64,000 bases of DNA, taken from Pseudonocardia parietis. Lineage in GTDB: Bacteria; Actinomycetota; Actinomycetes; Mycobacteriales; Pseudonocardiaceae. Made by a program: the position numbers and the translations under genes. Shown piece by piece: positions 55,942 to 63,806 of this stretch. The notes beneath the pieces were generated by a model. That model made no database searches. It had not been told where the DNA came from and saw only the letters and a program-made list of their open reading frames with translations. Positions within the stretch are counted from its first letter, which is position 1; each line of letters begins with the position of its first letter. Location: NCBI RefSeq assembly GCF_017876315.1, contig NZ_JAGINU010000001.1, forward strand, positions 6,510,001-6,574,000, read 5' to 3'.

Positions 55942-56583
55942 ATGCCGCGCCCCCGTCGGTGGACCGACGAGCAGCTCGTCGAGGCGGTGGCGGCGTCGAG
56001 CCGGTTGAGCGAGGTCTGCCACCGTCTCGGGATCAAGCCGGGCCGCTACGACTGGCTGCGGGGACACATCCTGCGGCTGGGGATCGACGCGAGCCACCTA
56101 CCCGGCTCGGTCGAGGGCCGGCGCCGCAACCACTGGACCGACGAGCAGCTCGCCGAAGCGGTCCGGGCGTCGGAGTCGGTTTCCGCGGTCCTGCGCCGGC
56201 TCGGCTACACCCCGAGCGGTGGGATGCACCGGATGATCGTCGGGCACATCCGCCGCCTCGGCCTCGACAGCGGGCACTTCCTGGGGCAGGGCTGGTCCCG
56301 CGGTCGCCAGGTCCGAACCCGCACCCTGCGGCCCCTCGCCGAGATCCTGGTCAGGGACTCCCCCTACACCAACACCGACCACCTGCGTCGCCGGCTCATC
56401 GCCGCCGGACTCAAAGAGGCTCGCTGCGAGGTCTGCGGGATCTCGGAGTGGCATGGCCGACCGGTCCCTCTGCACCTGGATCACGTCAACGGGGACCACA
56501 CCGACAACCGGCTGGAGAACCTCCGTATCCTGTGTCCGAACTGCCATGCTCAGACCGAGACATGGTGCGTCCGAAAGGCGTAG
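55942..56583 (+). CDS. HNH endonuclease with duplicated N-terminal DNA-binding module
   Basis: 213 residues. Two copies of a ~50-residue module (RRWTDEQLVEAVAASSRLSEVCHRLGI and NHWTDEQLAEAVRASESVSAVLRRLGY, each ending LRGHILRLGID or VGHIRRLGLD) look like helix-turn-helix units. The C-terminus is a zinc-bound HNH nuclease: CEVCG, LHLDHVNGDHTDNRLENLRILCPNCH. The stop codon's last base is the first base of a tRNA gene, so the two abut exactly. A free-standing homing-type nuclease is a fair guess; no phage genes surround it. Confidence 0.85.
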   Translation: MPRPRRWTDEQLVEAVAASSRLSEVCHRLGIKPGRYDWLRGHILRLGIDASHLPGSVEGRRRNHWTDEQLAEAVRASESVSAVLRRLGYTPSGGMHRMIVGHIRRLGLDSGHFLGQGWSRGRQVRTRTLRPLAEILVRDSPYTNTDHLRRRLIAAGLKEARCEVCGISEWHGRPVPLHLDHVNGDHTDNRLENLRILCPNCHAQTETWCVRKA

Positions 56584-56659
56584 TCGGCGTAGCCCAATCG
56601 GCAGAGGCCCGGTCTTTAGGTGGCCGAAAGTGCGGGTTCGAATCCCGCCGCCGGCACCA
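56583..56659 (+). tRNA. tRNA with anticodon UAG and short variable loop
   Basis: 77 bases including an encoded CCA. Acceptor stem 56583-56589 with 56649-56655 (one G-U), D arm with GG, anticodon stem CGGTC/GGCCG around loop TTTAGGT (anticodon UAG, codon CUA, Leu), 5-base variable loop and T arm GCGGG-TTCGAAT-CCCGC all fold. Bacterial tRNA-Leu has a long variable arm, so by form this is not a normal tRNA-Leu. It begins inside the HNH stop codon. Identity is therefore unclear. Confidence 0.85.
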
Positions 56660-56684
56660 CAGCGGGTGCCCCGGACAACCCCGG

Positions 56685-56706
56685 GCCCGCGGCTCAGGCC
56701 GCGGGC
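56685..56706. terminator. 9-bp hairpin at the end of the VTT-domain gene and after the tRNA
   Basis: GCCCGCGGC (56685-56693) pairs with GCCGCGGGC (56698-56706), 4-base loop. It overlaps the last codons of the minus-strand gene and follows the tRNA by 25 bases. Confidence 0.6.
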
Positions 56707-57377
56707 TCGTCGGGCAGCGGCTTCCGCGCCGCCAGCACCACCCCGCCCAGCCCCAGCACCGCGCACGTCGCCGAGACGACCAGCAGCGACGGGGACACGT
56801 GCCCGGTGACCGCGTCGCCCAGCGCGACGATCGCGATCGTGCTCGGCGCGGATCCGATGACCGTCCCGACCAGGTACGCCCGGAAGCGCACCTGGGACAG
56901 CCCGGACAGGTAGTTCATCGCCGCGAACGGCACCATCGGGATCAGCCGCAGCGAGGTGACGGCGAGCGTCCCGTGGTGGTCGAGGCGCCGACGTACCCAC
57001 ACCGCGCGCGGGTGCTCGGCGTAGCGGGCGATCAGGCGGCCCCCGGTGAGCCGCACGAGTGCGAAGGCGACCACCGCCGCGAGCGCGGTGGCGACCAAGG
57101 TGATCGCGGTCCCGGCGACGGCGCCGAACAGCACCCCGGCCGACACCGTGAACACGGTCCGGGGCAACGGCGGGACGTTGAGCAGGACCTGGAGCAGCAC
57201 GAACGCCACCGGCCCCCACGCGCCGGTTGACTCCACCACCTCCCGCAGCTCACCGAACTGCGGGACGACGGAGAAGCCGTAGGCCCGTGCCCCCAGCACC
57301 ACGAGGCTCGCCACGAGCACGAGCCCGAGACACACCAGGAGCAGACGCCACCACCGCACGCGGATCACGGTACTCAC
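56694..57377 (-). CDS. TVP38/TMEM64 family membrane protein (VTT domain)
   Basis: 227 residues from the GTG at 57377; an ATG at 57449 would overlap the divergent pcaC-like start. Five or six hydrophobic helices. FTVSAGVLFGAVAGTAITLVAT and LRLIPMVPFAAMNYLSGLSQVRF are the VTT/SNARE-associated motifs. Likely a lipid scramblase or transporter; substrate unknown. A second VTT protein is at 7947-8621. Confidence 0.83.
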   Translation of the reverse strand: MSTVIRVRWWRLLLVCLGLVLVASLVVLGARAYGFSVVPQFGELREVVESTGAWGPVAFVLLQVLLNVPPLPRTVFTVSAGVLFGAVAGTAITLVATALAAVVAFALVRLTGGRLIARYAEHPRAVWVRRRLDHHGTLAVTSLRLIPMVPFAAMNYLSGLSQVRFRAYLVGTVIGSAPSTIAIVALGDAVTGHVSPSLLVVSATCAVLGLGGVVLAARKPLPDEPAA

Positions 57378-57447
57378 GCCGCCGCCGCGACCGTCGTCAC
57401 GCCCGGTGCCGCGGCCCGGAGCGGGCTCCGGGTGAGAGGCTTCGGCC

Positions 57448-57852
57448 ATGAGTGCCGCGACGAACGGGATCGACCCCTCCGAGCTGGACGCCGACGGTCT
57501 GGCGGTACGCCGGGAGGTCCTCGGCGCCGACTACGTGGCCGCGGCGCTGGAGAAGACCGACGACACCACCGCCGAGTTCCAGCAGCTGATCACCCGCTAC
57601 GCCTGGAACGAGATCTGGACCCGGCCGGGCCTGGAGCGCCGGATGCGCTCGGCGGTCACCCTCACCGCCCTGGTCGCGCACGGGCACTGGGCCGAGCTGG
57701 AGATGCACCTGCGCGCCGCCCGCCGCAACGGCCTGACGAACGACGAGATCAAGGAGATCCTGCTGCAGACCGCGATCTACTGCGGGGTGCCGGCCGCGAA
57801 CTCGGCGTTCAAGATCGCGCAGCGGGTGCTGGCGGAGCCGGCCCCCGAGTAG
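57448..57852 (+). CDS. pcaC: 4-carboxymuconolactone decarboxylase family protein
   Basis: 134 residues, the PcaC length. RSAVTLTALVAHGHWAELEMHL and EIKEILLQTAIYCGVPAANSAF match PcaC, which converts 4-carboxymuconolactone to 3-oxoadipate enol-lactone. It is 27 kb from pobA-pcaHG and not next to pcaB or pcaD, so it may serve that pathway or be a paralogue of the CMD family with another role. Confidence 0.83.
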   Translation: MSAATNGIDPSELDADGLAVRREVLGADYVAAALEKTDDTTAEFQQLITRYAWNEIWTRPGLERRMRSAVTLTALVAHGHWAELEMHLRAARRNGLTNDEIKEILLQTAIYCGVPAANSAFKIAQRVLAEPAPE

Positions 57853-57858
57853 ACCTCC

Positions 57859-58518
57859 TCAGGCGTCGGCGAGCAGCGCCTGCAGGTGCGGGACCAGGGC
57901 CCGCAGGGCCAGGCCGCGGTGTGACGCGGCGTCCTTCTCCGCGGCGGACAGCTCCGCCGACGAGCGGGACTCCCCCTCCGGCGCGAAGATCGGGTCGTAG
58001 CCGAACCCGTTCTCCCCGCGCGGCGCGCGCAGCAGGGTCCCCCGCCACGTGCCGTGCACCACGGTGCGGCCGGGGGTCTCGCCGCCGGCGTCCGGGGTGC
58101 CGGGTGCGTCCGCACCCGACGGTGTCACCAGGGCGGCCGCACACACGAAGGCGGCGCCGCGCCGGGGGTCCGGGACGTCGGCGGTCTGTCCGAGCAGCAG
58201 CTCCAGGTTCGCCTCGTCGTCGCCGTGGCGCCCGGCCCAGCGGGCGGAGAAGATCCCGGGCATCCCGTTGAGCGCGTCGACGGTGATCCCGGAGTCGTCG
58301 GCGATCGCCGGCAGGCCGGTCGCGGCGGCCGCGTCCCGGGCCTTGGCGAGCGCGTTCTCGGCGAACGTCGCGCCCGTCTCCGGGGCTTCCGGGAACTCCG
58401 GCACGTCGGCCAGCCCGACGATCTCGACACCGGCGAGCCCGGCCGCGTCGACGATGCGGCGCAGCTCGACGAGCTTCTTCGCGTTGCGGGTGGCGAGCAG
58501 GACACGACGCGAGGTCAT
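57859..58518 (-). CDS. rdgB: XTP/dITP diphosphatase (RdgB/HAM1)
   Basis: 219 residues. VLLATRNAKKLVELRRI, ETGATFAENALAKARDAA and IADDSGITVDALNG are the substrate and metal motifs; GENGFGYDPIF closes the fold. A Gly/Pro/Thr-rich insert of about 20 residues (SGADAPGTPDAGGETPG) interrupts the usual sequence. It removes non-canonical purine nucleotides. Its start overlaps the rph stop (58515-58518). Confidence 0.93.
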   Translation of the reverse strand: MTSRRVLLATRNAKKLVELRRIVDAAGLAGVEIVGLADVPEFPEAPETGATFAENALAKARDAAAATGLPAIADDSGITVDALNGMPGIFSARWAGRHGDDEANLELLLGQTADVPDPRRGAAFVCAAALVTPSGADAPGTPDAGGETPGRTVVHGTWRGTLLRAPRGENGFGYDPIFAPEGESRSSAELSAAEKDAASHRGLALRALVPHLQALLADA

Positions 58519-59318
58519 CCGGACCCTTCCGCGTCGGCCTTCTCCGCCTCCAGCTTCGGGTGCGGGGCGGCCAGGGCCTCGATCTGCATCCGGGCGAGCT
58601 CGGTGATCCCGGCGAGCGCGGAGTCGAGCATCGCGTCGAGGGTCTTGCGGGCGAAGGTGGCGCCCTCGCCGGTGCCCTGGACCTCGATCAGCGTGCCGGT
58701 CTCGGTCGCGACGACGTTGGTGTCGACCTCGGCGCGGGAGTCCTCGGTGTAGGGCAGGTCGAGGCGCACCCGGCCGTCGACGACCCCGACCGACACCGCG
58801 GCGACCTGGCAGGAGATCGGCTTCGGGTCGGTCAGCTTGCCGTGCTCACCGAGCCAGGTGACGGCGTCGCACAGGGCCACGTAGGCGCCGGTGACCGCCG
58901 CGGTCCGGGTGCCGCCGTCGGCCTGCAGCACGTCGCAGTCGATCGCGATGGTGTTCTCGCCGAGCGCGCGCAGGTCGATGCAGGCGCGCAGCGACCGGCC
59001 GATCAGCCGGGAGATCTCGTGGGTGCGGCCGCCGATCCGGCCCTTGACCGACTCCCGGGAGGCCCGGGTGTCGGTGGAGGACGGCAGCATCGCGTACTCG
59101 GCGGTGACCCAGCCCAGGCCGGAACCCTTCCGCCAGCGCGGGACCCCCTCGGTGACGCTGGCCGCGCACAGCACCTTCGTGTCACCGAACTCCACCAGCA
59201 CCGATCCCGCCGGGTGCTTCTGGAAGCCCCGGGTGATCGTCACCGGCCGGAGCTCGTCGTCGGTCCGTCCGTCCGCTCTGCCTTCAGGTCGTGTCACCGG
59301 GACATCGTAGGAAGTCAC
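58515..59318 (-). CDS. rph: Ribonuclease PH
   Basis: 267 residues. ELRPVTITRGFQKHPAGSVLVEFGDTKVLC, GLGWVTAEYAMLPSSTDTR and IDCDVLQADGGTRTAAVTG are RNase PH motifs. It trims tRNA 3' ends with phosphate. GTG at 59318 overlaps the upstream metallo-hydrolase stop; a GTG at 59297 is possible. A 20-residue N-terminal extension is present. Part of the murI-rph-rdgB string known from mycobacteria. Confidence 0.94.
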   Translation of the reverse strand: MTSYDVPVTRPEGRADGRTDDELRPVTITRGFQKHPAGSVLVEFGDTKVLCAASVTEGVPRWRKGSGLGWVTAEYAMLPSSTDTRASRESVKGRIGGRTHEISRLIGRSLRACIDLRALGENTIAIDCDVLQADGGTRTAAVTGAYVALCDAVTWLGEHGKLTDPKPISCQVAAVSVGVVDGRVRLDLPYTEDSRAEVDTNVVATETGTLIEVQGTGEGATFARKTLDAMLDSALAGITELARMQIEALAAPHPKLEAEKADAEGSG

Positions 59319-60100
59319 ACCGCGAACGCGGCGCCCGGGAAGGCCAGTGCGACGGGGCCGTCGAACGCGTCCCCTGCCTCCGAGGCGAGATCGGCGCCGT
59401 CGTACCAGGCGGGGACGTGTGTGACCACGAGCCGCCGGGCGCCCGCGGCGGCGGCGTGCTCGCCCGCCTCCCGGCCGGACAGGTGCACCCCGGCCGGGTT
59501 GGTGTCGTCGTGCGGCCAGCTGGCCTCGCAGAGGAACAGGTCGGCGTCGCGGGCGGCCTCGACGAGACCGTCGCAGGCGGCGGTGTCACCGGAGTAGGTC
59601 AGCACGGACCCGCCGTGCTCCACGCGCAGCGCGAACGCCGGGCACGGGTGACGGACCGGGTACGCGGTCACCGTCACCGCGTCCGGCCCGGTGCCGACGG
59701 TGAAGGGTGCCCCGGCGGCGAGATCAGCGAAGGTGAAGACGTCGGTGAGGTCGGTCGCCGCGACCTCCTGTTCCGACGGCGCGTAGGCGCGGGCGAACCG
59801 GGCGTGCGCACCTGCGGGGGCGTGCACGGGCAGCGGTGCCGCGGTGGGGTCGTACGGGGGCCGCGGGTGGTAGCGGCGGTACACGACCAGGGACGCGAAG
59901 TCCGAGCAGTGGTCGGGGTGCAGGTGGCTGAAGGCGACGGCGTCGAGCGACCACGGGTCGGTGTGGCGTTGCAGCGCGCCGAGGGTGCCGTTACCGAGGT
60001 CGAGGACCAGCCGGGTGGCGCCGGCCTCGATCAGGTAGCCGGACGCCGGGGACTCCGGTCCGGGGCCGCTGCCGGAGCATCCGAGCACGATCAGCCGCAT
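59315..60100 (-). CDS. MBL-fold hydrolase (Rv1339-like)
   Basis: 261 residues. Starts with LIVLGCSGSGPGPESPASGYLIE, then FSHLHPDHCSDFASLVV (HxHxDH) and YSGDTAACDGLVEAA. The neighbourhood and sequence resemble mycobacterial Rv1339, a phosphodiesterase that degrades cAMP. RNase Z-like activity is the alternative. It lies 9 bases after the minus-strand membrane gene. Confidence 0.87.
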   Translation of the reverse strand: MRLIVLGCSGSGPGPESPASGYLIEAGATRLVLDLGNGTLGALQRHTDPWSLDAVAFSHLHPDHCSDFASLVVYRRYHPRPPYDPTAAPLPVHAPAGAHARFARAYAPSEQEVAATDLTDVFTFADLAAGAPFTVGTGPDAVTVTAYPVRHPCPAFALRVEHGGSVLTYSGDTAACDGLVEAARDADLFLCEASWPHDDTNPAGVHLSGREAGEHAAAAGARRLVVTHVPAWYDGADLASEAGDAFDGPVALAFPGAAFAV

Positions 60101-60108
60101 GCGCGACC

Positions 60109-60522
60109 CTAACGCGGCCGGCCGGTGCGGCGCAGCCAGAAGATCCCGACGAACGGCAGCACCAGCGGGATGAAGCCGTAACCCAGCCCGAACCAGGACC
60201 AGACGGTGTTCTGCGGGAAGTCGCCGGGCACCAGCGTGGTGAACGCCCCGACGGCGAGGACCCCGACCAGCTCGAACGTCACCGCGAACCAGGCGAGCCG
60301 CCGGAAGCCGGGGCCGGTGCCGGCCAGCCCGGCGGTCGCGAGGATGTAGACGAACGCGGCGACGGCGGACAGCGAGTAGGCCAGCGGGGCCTCGTCGAAC
60401 CGCTCCGCGATCTGGACGCCGGCACGCGCGCTCGCCGACAGCGCGAAGATCCCGTAGACGGCGATGAGGATCCGCCCGGGGCCGGTCGCGGTGGCACGCA
60501 CCTCGTGCCGCGGCTCAGGCAC
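60109..60522 (-). CDS. Conserved integral membrane protein
   Basis: 137 residues from the GTG at 60522, which overlaps the upstream gene by 8 bases. Four hydrophobic helices; the ends GLGYGFIPLVLPFVGIFWLRRTGRP and ILIAVYGIFALSASAR are distinctive but the family's function is unknown. Similar small membrane proteins accompany the murI-rph region in mycobacteria. Confidence 0.75.
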   Translation of the reverse strand: MPEPRHEVRATATGPGRILIAVYGIFALSASARAGVQIAERFDEAPLAYSLSAVAAFVYILATAGLAGTGPGFRRLAWFAVTFELVGVLAVGAFTTLVPGDFPQNTVWSWFGLGYGFIPLVLPFVGIFWLRRTGRPR

Positions 60523-60880
60523 CGGGGACCCACAGCCCCTGCAGGCGGAGCACCGCGACGAGGGTGCCGAGGACACCGACGGCGATCACCGCGCCACCCC
60601 ACCGGCTCGGCTCGGCGGTGGCGAACTGGAGCGCGATCGGCGGCACGCAGATCGCGACGGCGAGGTAGATGAGGAAGGTGGTCTGCTCGGGCAGGCTCAC
60701 CCCACCGGCGAAGACCTGGTACGCGGCGATCGCGGCCTGCACCACGATCAGCGCCGTGCAGATCCCGACCGCGGCCCGGTGCACCTGCCCGGGCGGGCGG
60801 TTCATGGCCGTCGTGACCAGGCCGAACAGCGCGGTGGCCGACAGCGCCACCGTGATCACCAGGACCAGCGTACCGATCAC
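60515..60880 (-). CDS. Conserved small membrane protein
   Basis: 121 residues with four hydrophobic helices (MIGTLVLVITVALSATALFG, AAVGICTALIVVQAAIAAYQV, TFLIYLAVAICVPPIALQF, GGAVIAVGVLGTLVAVLRL). Function not recognised. ATG overlaps the murI stop (60877-60880) and its end overlaps the next gene, so it is coupled on both sides. Confidence 0.75.
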   Translation of the reverse strand: MIGTLVLVITVALSATALFGLVTTAMNRPPGQVHRAAVGICTALIVVQAAIAAYQVFAGGVSLPEQTTFLIYLAVAICVPPIALQFATAEPSRWGGAVIAVGVLGTLVAVLRLQGLWVPGA

Positions 60881-61728
60881 GGCCCGGACGTTACCCCTGC
60901 GTCGTGGGACACCGCGGCCCCGGCCCGTCCGACGACCGTCCCGATCTCCGGGCCGAGGAAGCGGCGCCCGAGCCGCCGGAACGGCTCCGGGTCCCCGGTG
61001 GCGAGGAAGCGGTGTGGCGCGGGGGGCGCGGTGTCGTCGCGGAGCAGGTCGTGCGCGTGCAGGGTGCGCACCAGCGTGCGGGCGGTCTCGTCGGCCGAGG
61101 ACACCAGCGTGACGTCCGGGCCGAGCACGATCTCCAGCACGCCGGACAGCAGCGGGTAGTGCGTGCAGCCGAGCACGACGGTGTCCACCCCGGCCCGTTG
61201 CAGCGGCTCGAGGTAGCTCTGGGCCACGCCGAGGACCTGGCGGCCGCTGGTCGTGCCCCGTTCGACGAAGTCGACGAACCGTGGGCAGGCGACCGAGGTG
61301 ATCTCGGTGTCGCGGGCGGCGGCGAACGCGTCGGCGTAGGCCCCGGACGCGATGGTCGCCTTGGTGCCGATGACGCCGATCCGGCCGTTGCGGGTGGCGG
61401 AGACGGCGCGGCGCACGGCGGGGCGGACGACCTCGACGACCGGTACCGGGTAGCGCTCGCGGAAGTCGGCCAGGCAGGCCGCGGATGCGGTGTTGCAGGC
61501 GATGACCAGAGCCTTGACCCCGGACTCGACGAGCTCGTCGCCGATCTCGAGGGCGAGCCGGCGGACGTCGGCGATGGTGCGCGGCCCGTACGGGCTGTGC
61601 GCGGTGTCGCCGAGGTAGACGATCTGCTCGGCGGGCAGCAGGTCGATCACCGAGCGGGCGACGGTGAGCCCGCCGACGCCGGAGTCGAAGATCCCGATCG
61701 GGGCGTCGAGGCCGGGTTCGTCCGTCAC
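60877..61728 (-). CDS. murI: Glutamate racemase
   Basis: 283 residues. IGIFDSGVGGLTVARSVI, VIACNTASAACL (first catalytic Cys) and VLGCTHYPLLSG (second Cys) are intact. It makes D-glutamate for peptidoglycan. GTG at 61728 with GAGGG, overlapping the rhomboid stop. Confidence 0.94.
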   Translation of the reverse strand: MTDEPGLDAPIGIFDSGVGGLTVARSVIDLLPAEQIVYLGDTAHSPYGPRTIADVRRLALEIGDELVESGVKALVIACNTASAACLADFRERYPVPVVEVVRPAVRRAVSATRNGRIGVIGTKATIASGAYADAFAAARDTEITSVACPRFVDFVERGTTSGRQVLGVAQSYLEPLQRAGVDTVVLGCTHYPLLSGVLEIVLGPDVTLVSSADETARTLVRTLHAHDLLRDDTAPPAPHRFLATGDPEPFRRLGRRFLGPEIGTVVGRAGAAVSHDAGVTSGP

Positions 61729-62339
61729 GCCCTCAGGGTAGGTGTGGCGCGCCGGTCGGCCTTCGCCACCCAGGACGCGGCGACCAGGCCGCCGATCGCG
61801 CCGAACAGGTGTGCCTGCCAGGAGACCCTCGGATCCGACGGCAGCACGCCCCACAGCAGCGAGCCGTAGAACAGGAACAGCACCAGGGCGAGGACGATCT
61901 GCCGGCCGTTGCGGGCGTAGAAGCCGCGTGCCAGCAGGAACAGGAACCAGCCGAACACGATCCCGGAGGCCCCGATCACCGGGGCCGGCGAGATCAGCCA
62001 GACACCGATCCCGCTGATCACCCAGATCGTCGCGGTGGCCGCGAACCACTGGCCGAGCCCACCCGACATCGCGAGGAACCCGAACAGCAGGAACGGGACG
62101 GTGTTGGCCACGAGGTGCGCCCAGTCGCCGTGCACCAGCGGTGCGGTGAGGATGCCGGTCAGGCCGGAGGTGTCGCGCGGGTAGATGGCCCCCGCGCCCT
62201 CCACCAGACTGCCGGAGGCGTGGTCGATCGCCTCGAACAGGTAGAGCGCGGCGGTGAACACGATCATGATGGCCGCGGCCCGTTTCGGCGCGGGTGGCAG
62301 CACTCGCGCGGGAGCCCGGCCGGACGGGGGTGCGGTCAT
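61725..62339 (-). CDS. Rhomboid-family intramembrane serine protease
   Basis: 204 residues, six membrane helices. LVHGDWAHLVANTVPFLLFG is the helix-2 HxxxN region, GASGIVFG carries the catalytic Ser, and WQAHLFGAIGG the catalytic His. It cleaves membrane proteins; the substrate is unknown. Same place as Rv1337 in mycobacteria. Confidence 0.9.
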   Translation of the reverse strand: MTAPPSGRAPARVLPPAPKRAAAIMIVFTAALYLFEAIDHASGSLVEGAGAIYPRDTSGLTGILTAPLVHGDWAHLVANTVPFLLFGFLAMSGGLGQWFAATATIWVISGIGVWLISPAPVIGASGIVFGWFLFLLARGFYARNGRQIVLALVLFLFYGSLLWGVLPSDPRVSWQAHLFGAIGGLVAASWVAKADRRATPTLRA

Positions 62340-62412
62340 GTCGTCGACGGTACCGGCGCTACGCGCCCCGTGACCGGGAACGCGGGTGCCCGGCTCCCGC
62401 CCGCACGAGCCG

Positions 62413-63360
62413 TCAGGCCCAGAGGTGCCCGTCGATGCCCTGGGCGGCGGTTCCCAGGTCGCCGGAGTAGGCGCCGGTCGACAGGTACTTCCAGCCGCCG
62501 TCGGCGATGATCACGACGACGTCGGCGCGCTCACCGGCGTCGAGTGCCTTGTTCGCGACGCCGAGCGCGGCGTGCAGGATCGCCCCGGACGAGATGCCGG
62601 CGAAGATCCCCTCCTGCTCGACGAGCTGGCGGGTGCGGCGCAGCGCGTCGTAGGACCCGACGGAGAACCGGCCGGTGAGCACGGACTCGTCGTACAGCTC
62701 GGGCACGAAGCCCTCGGAGAGGTTGCGCAGGCCGTAGACCAGCTCGCCGTAGCGGGGTTCGGCGGCCACGATCTGGATGCCGGGCTTCTGCTCGCGCAGG
62801 TAGCGCCCGGCTCCGACCAGCGTGCCGGTGGTGCCGAGCCCGGCGACGAAGTGCGTGACCGACGGCAGGTCGCGCAGGATCTCCGGGCCGGTGCCGCGGT
62901 AGTGCGCGTCGGTGTTGGCCGTGTTGCCGTACTGGTAGAGCATCACCCAGTCGGTGTGCTCGGCGGCCAGCTGCTTGGCGACGGCGACGGCCTGGTTGGA
63001 CCCGCCCGCCGCGGGCGAGGAGATGATCTGCGCGCCGTACATCGCGAGCAGCTGGCGGCGCTCCTCGGAGGTGTTCTCCGGCATCACGCAGACCAGCTGG
63101 TAGCCCTTGAGCCGGGAGGCCATCGCCAGCGAGATGCCGGTGTTGCCCGAGGTGGGCTCCAGGATCGTGCAGCCGGGGGTGAGCAGCCCCTGCTTCTCCG
63201 CGTCCTCGATCATCGCCAGCGCGGGCCGGTCCTTGATCGAGCCGGTGGGGTTGCGGTCCTCCAGCTTCGCCCACAGCCGCACGTCCGCCGACGGCGACAA
63301 CGACGGGAGCCCGACCAGCGGGGTGTCGCCGACGGCGTGCAGCAGCGAGTCGTAACGCAC
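62413..63360 (-). CDS. cysM: O-phosphoserine sulfhydrylase, CysO-dependent
   Basis: 315 residues. PLP Lys in NPTGSIKDRPALAMIEDA, the EPTSGNTGISLAM loop and GLGTTGTLVGAGRYLRE are PLP type II. The CysM branch uses O-phosphoserine and CysO-thiocarboxylate; the partner cysO lies 59 bases upstream. GTG with GAGGAG. C-terminal AYSGDLGTAAQGIDGHLWA is a CysM-like tail. Confidence 0.94.
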   Translation of the reverse strand: MRYDSLLHAVGDTPLVGLPSLSPSADVRLWAKLEDRNPTGSIKDRPALAMIEDAEKQGLLTPGCTILEPTSGNTGISLAMASRLKGYQLVCVMPENTSEERRQLLAMYGAQIISSPAAGGSNQAVAVAKQLAAEHTDWVMLYQYGNTANTDAHYRGTGPEILRDLPSVTHFVAGLGTTGTLVGAGRYLREQKPGIQIVAAEPRYGELVYGLRNLSEGFVPELYDESVLTGRFSVGSYDALRRTRQLVEQEGIFAGISSGAILHAALGVANKALDAGERADVVVIIADGGWKYLSTGAYSGDLGTAAQGIDGHLWA

Positions 63361-63377
63361 AGGTTCTCCTCACGAAC

Positions 63378-63406
63378 GGTGCCGGGCGACGACGCCGCCC
63401 GGCACC
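63378..63406 (-). other. 11-bp hairpin between cysO and cysM
   Basis: 63378-63388 pairs perfectly with 63396-63406 (7-base loop) in the 59-base gap. Possible partial terminator or mRNA processing site that sets CysO to CysM ratio; the cysM ribosome site lies just after it. Confidence 0.45.
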
Positions 63407-63419
63407 CGGAACGAGATGC

Positions 63420-63695
63420 TCAGCTCCCGCCGGCGACGGCGGGAAGGATGGTCAGGTTCGAGCTCTCCTTGACCGGGGCCTCGAGCCCGCCGGCGAAGCG
63501 GACGTCCTCGTCGTCGACGTAGATGTTGACGAAGCGGTGCAGCTTGCCGTCGGTGAGCAGACGGTCCTTGATGCCGCTGTGCCGCGACTCCAGGTCGTCG
63601 ATGACGGCGGAGACGGTGTCGCCCTTCGCCTCGACGGTCTTCTCACCGCCGGTGTGCGTGCGAAGGATGGTGGGGATGGAGACGGAGACAGCCAT
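63420..63695 (-). CDS. cysO: Sulfur-carrier protein CysO (MoaD/ThiS family)
   Basis: 91 residues. SVSIPTILRTHTGGEKTV, KLHRFVNIYVDDEDVRFAGG and NLTILPAVAGGS match CysO. The protein ends in Gly-Gly-Ser, so one residue follows the diglycine that carries the thiocarboxylate; removal by a peptidase (Mec is the neighbour) may be needed. ATG at 63695. Confidence 0.93.
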   Translation of the reverse strand: MAVSVSIPTILRTHTGGEKTVEAKGDTVSAVIDDLESRHSGIKDRLLTDGKLHRFVNIYVDDEDVRFAGGLEAPVKESSNLTILPAVAGGS

Positions 63696-63806
63696 CTCGG
63701 TGATCACTCCTGGGGTCGTTGCCGGGGTCGTGCTCTTGACGCGGCAACGCGGCCGGAGCCCGGCGACATTCCCGCGTGACCGTCGCGCGGGTGCGCCGAC
63801 GGTGGT

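Noticed and set aside
56583..56659. Ordinary tRNA-Leu
   Set aside because: The variable loop is 5 bases; bacterial tRNA-Leu needs a long arm. Only the anticodon points to Leu.
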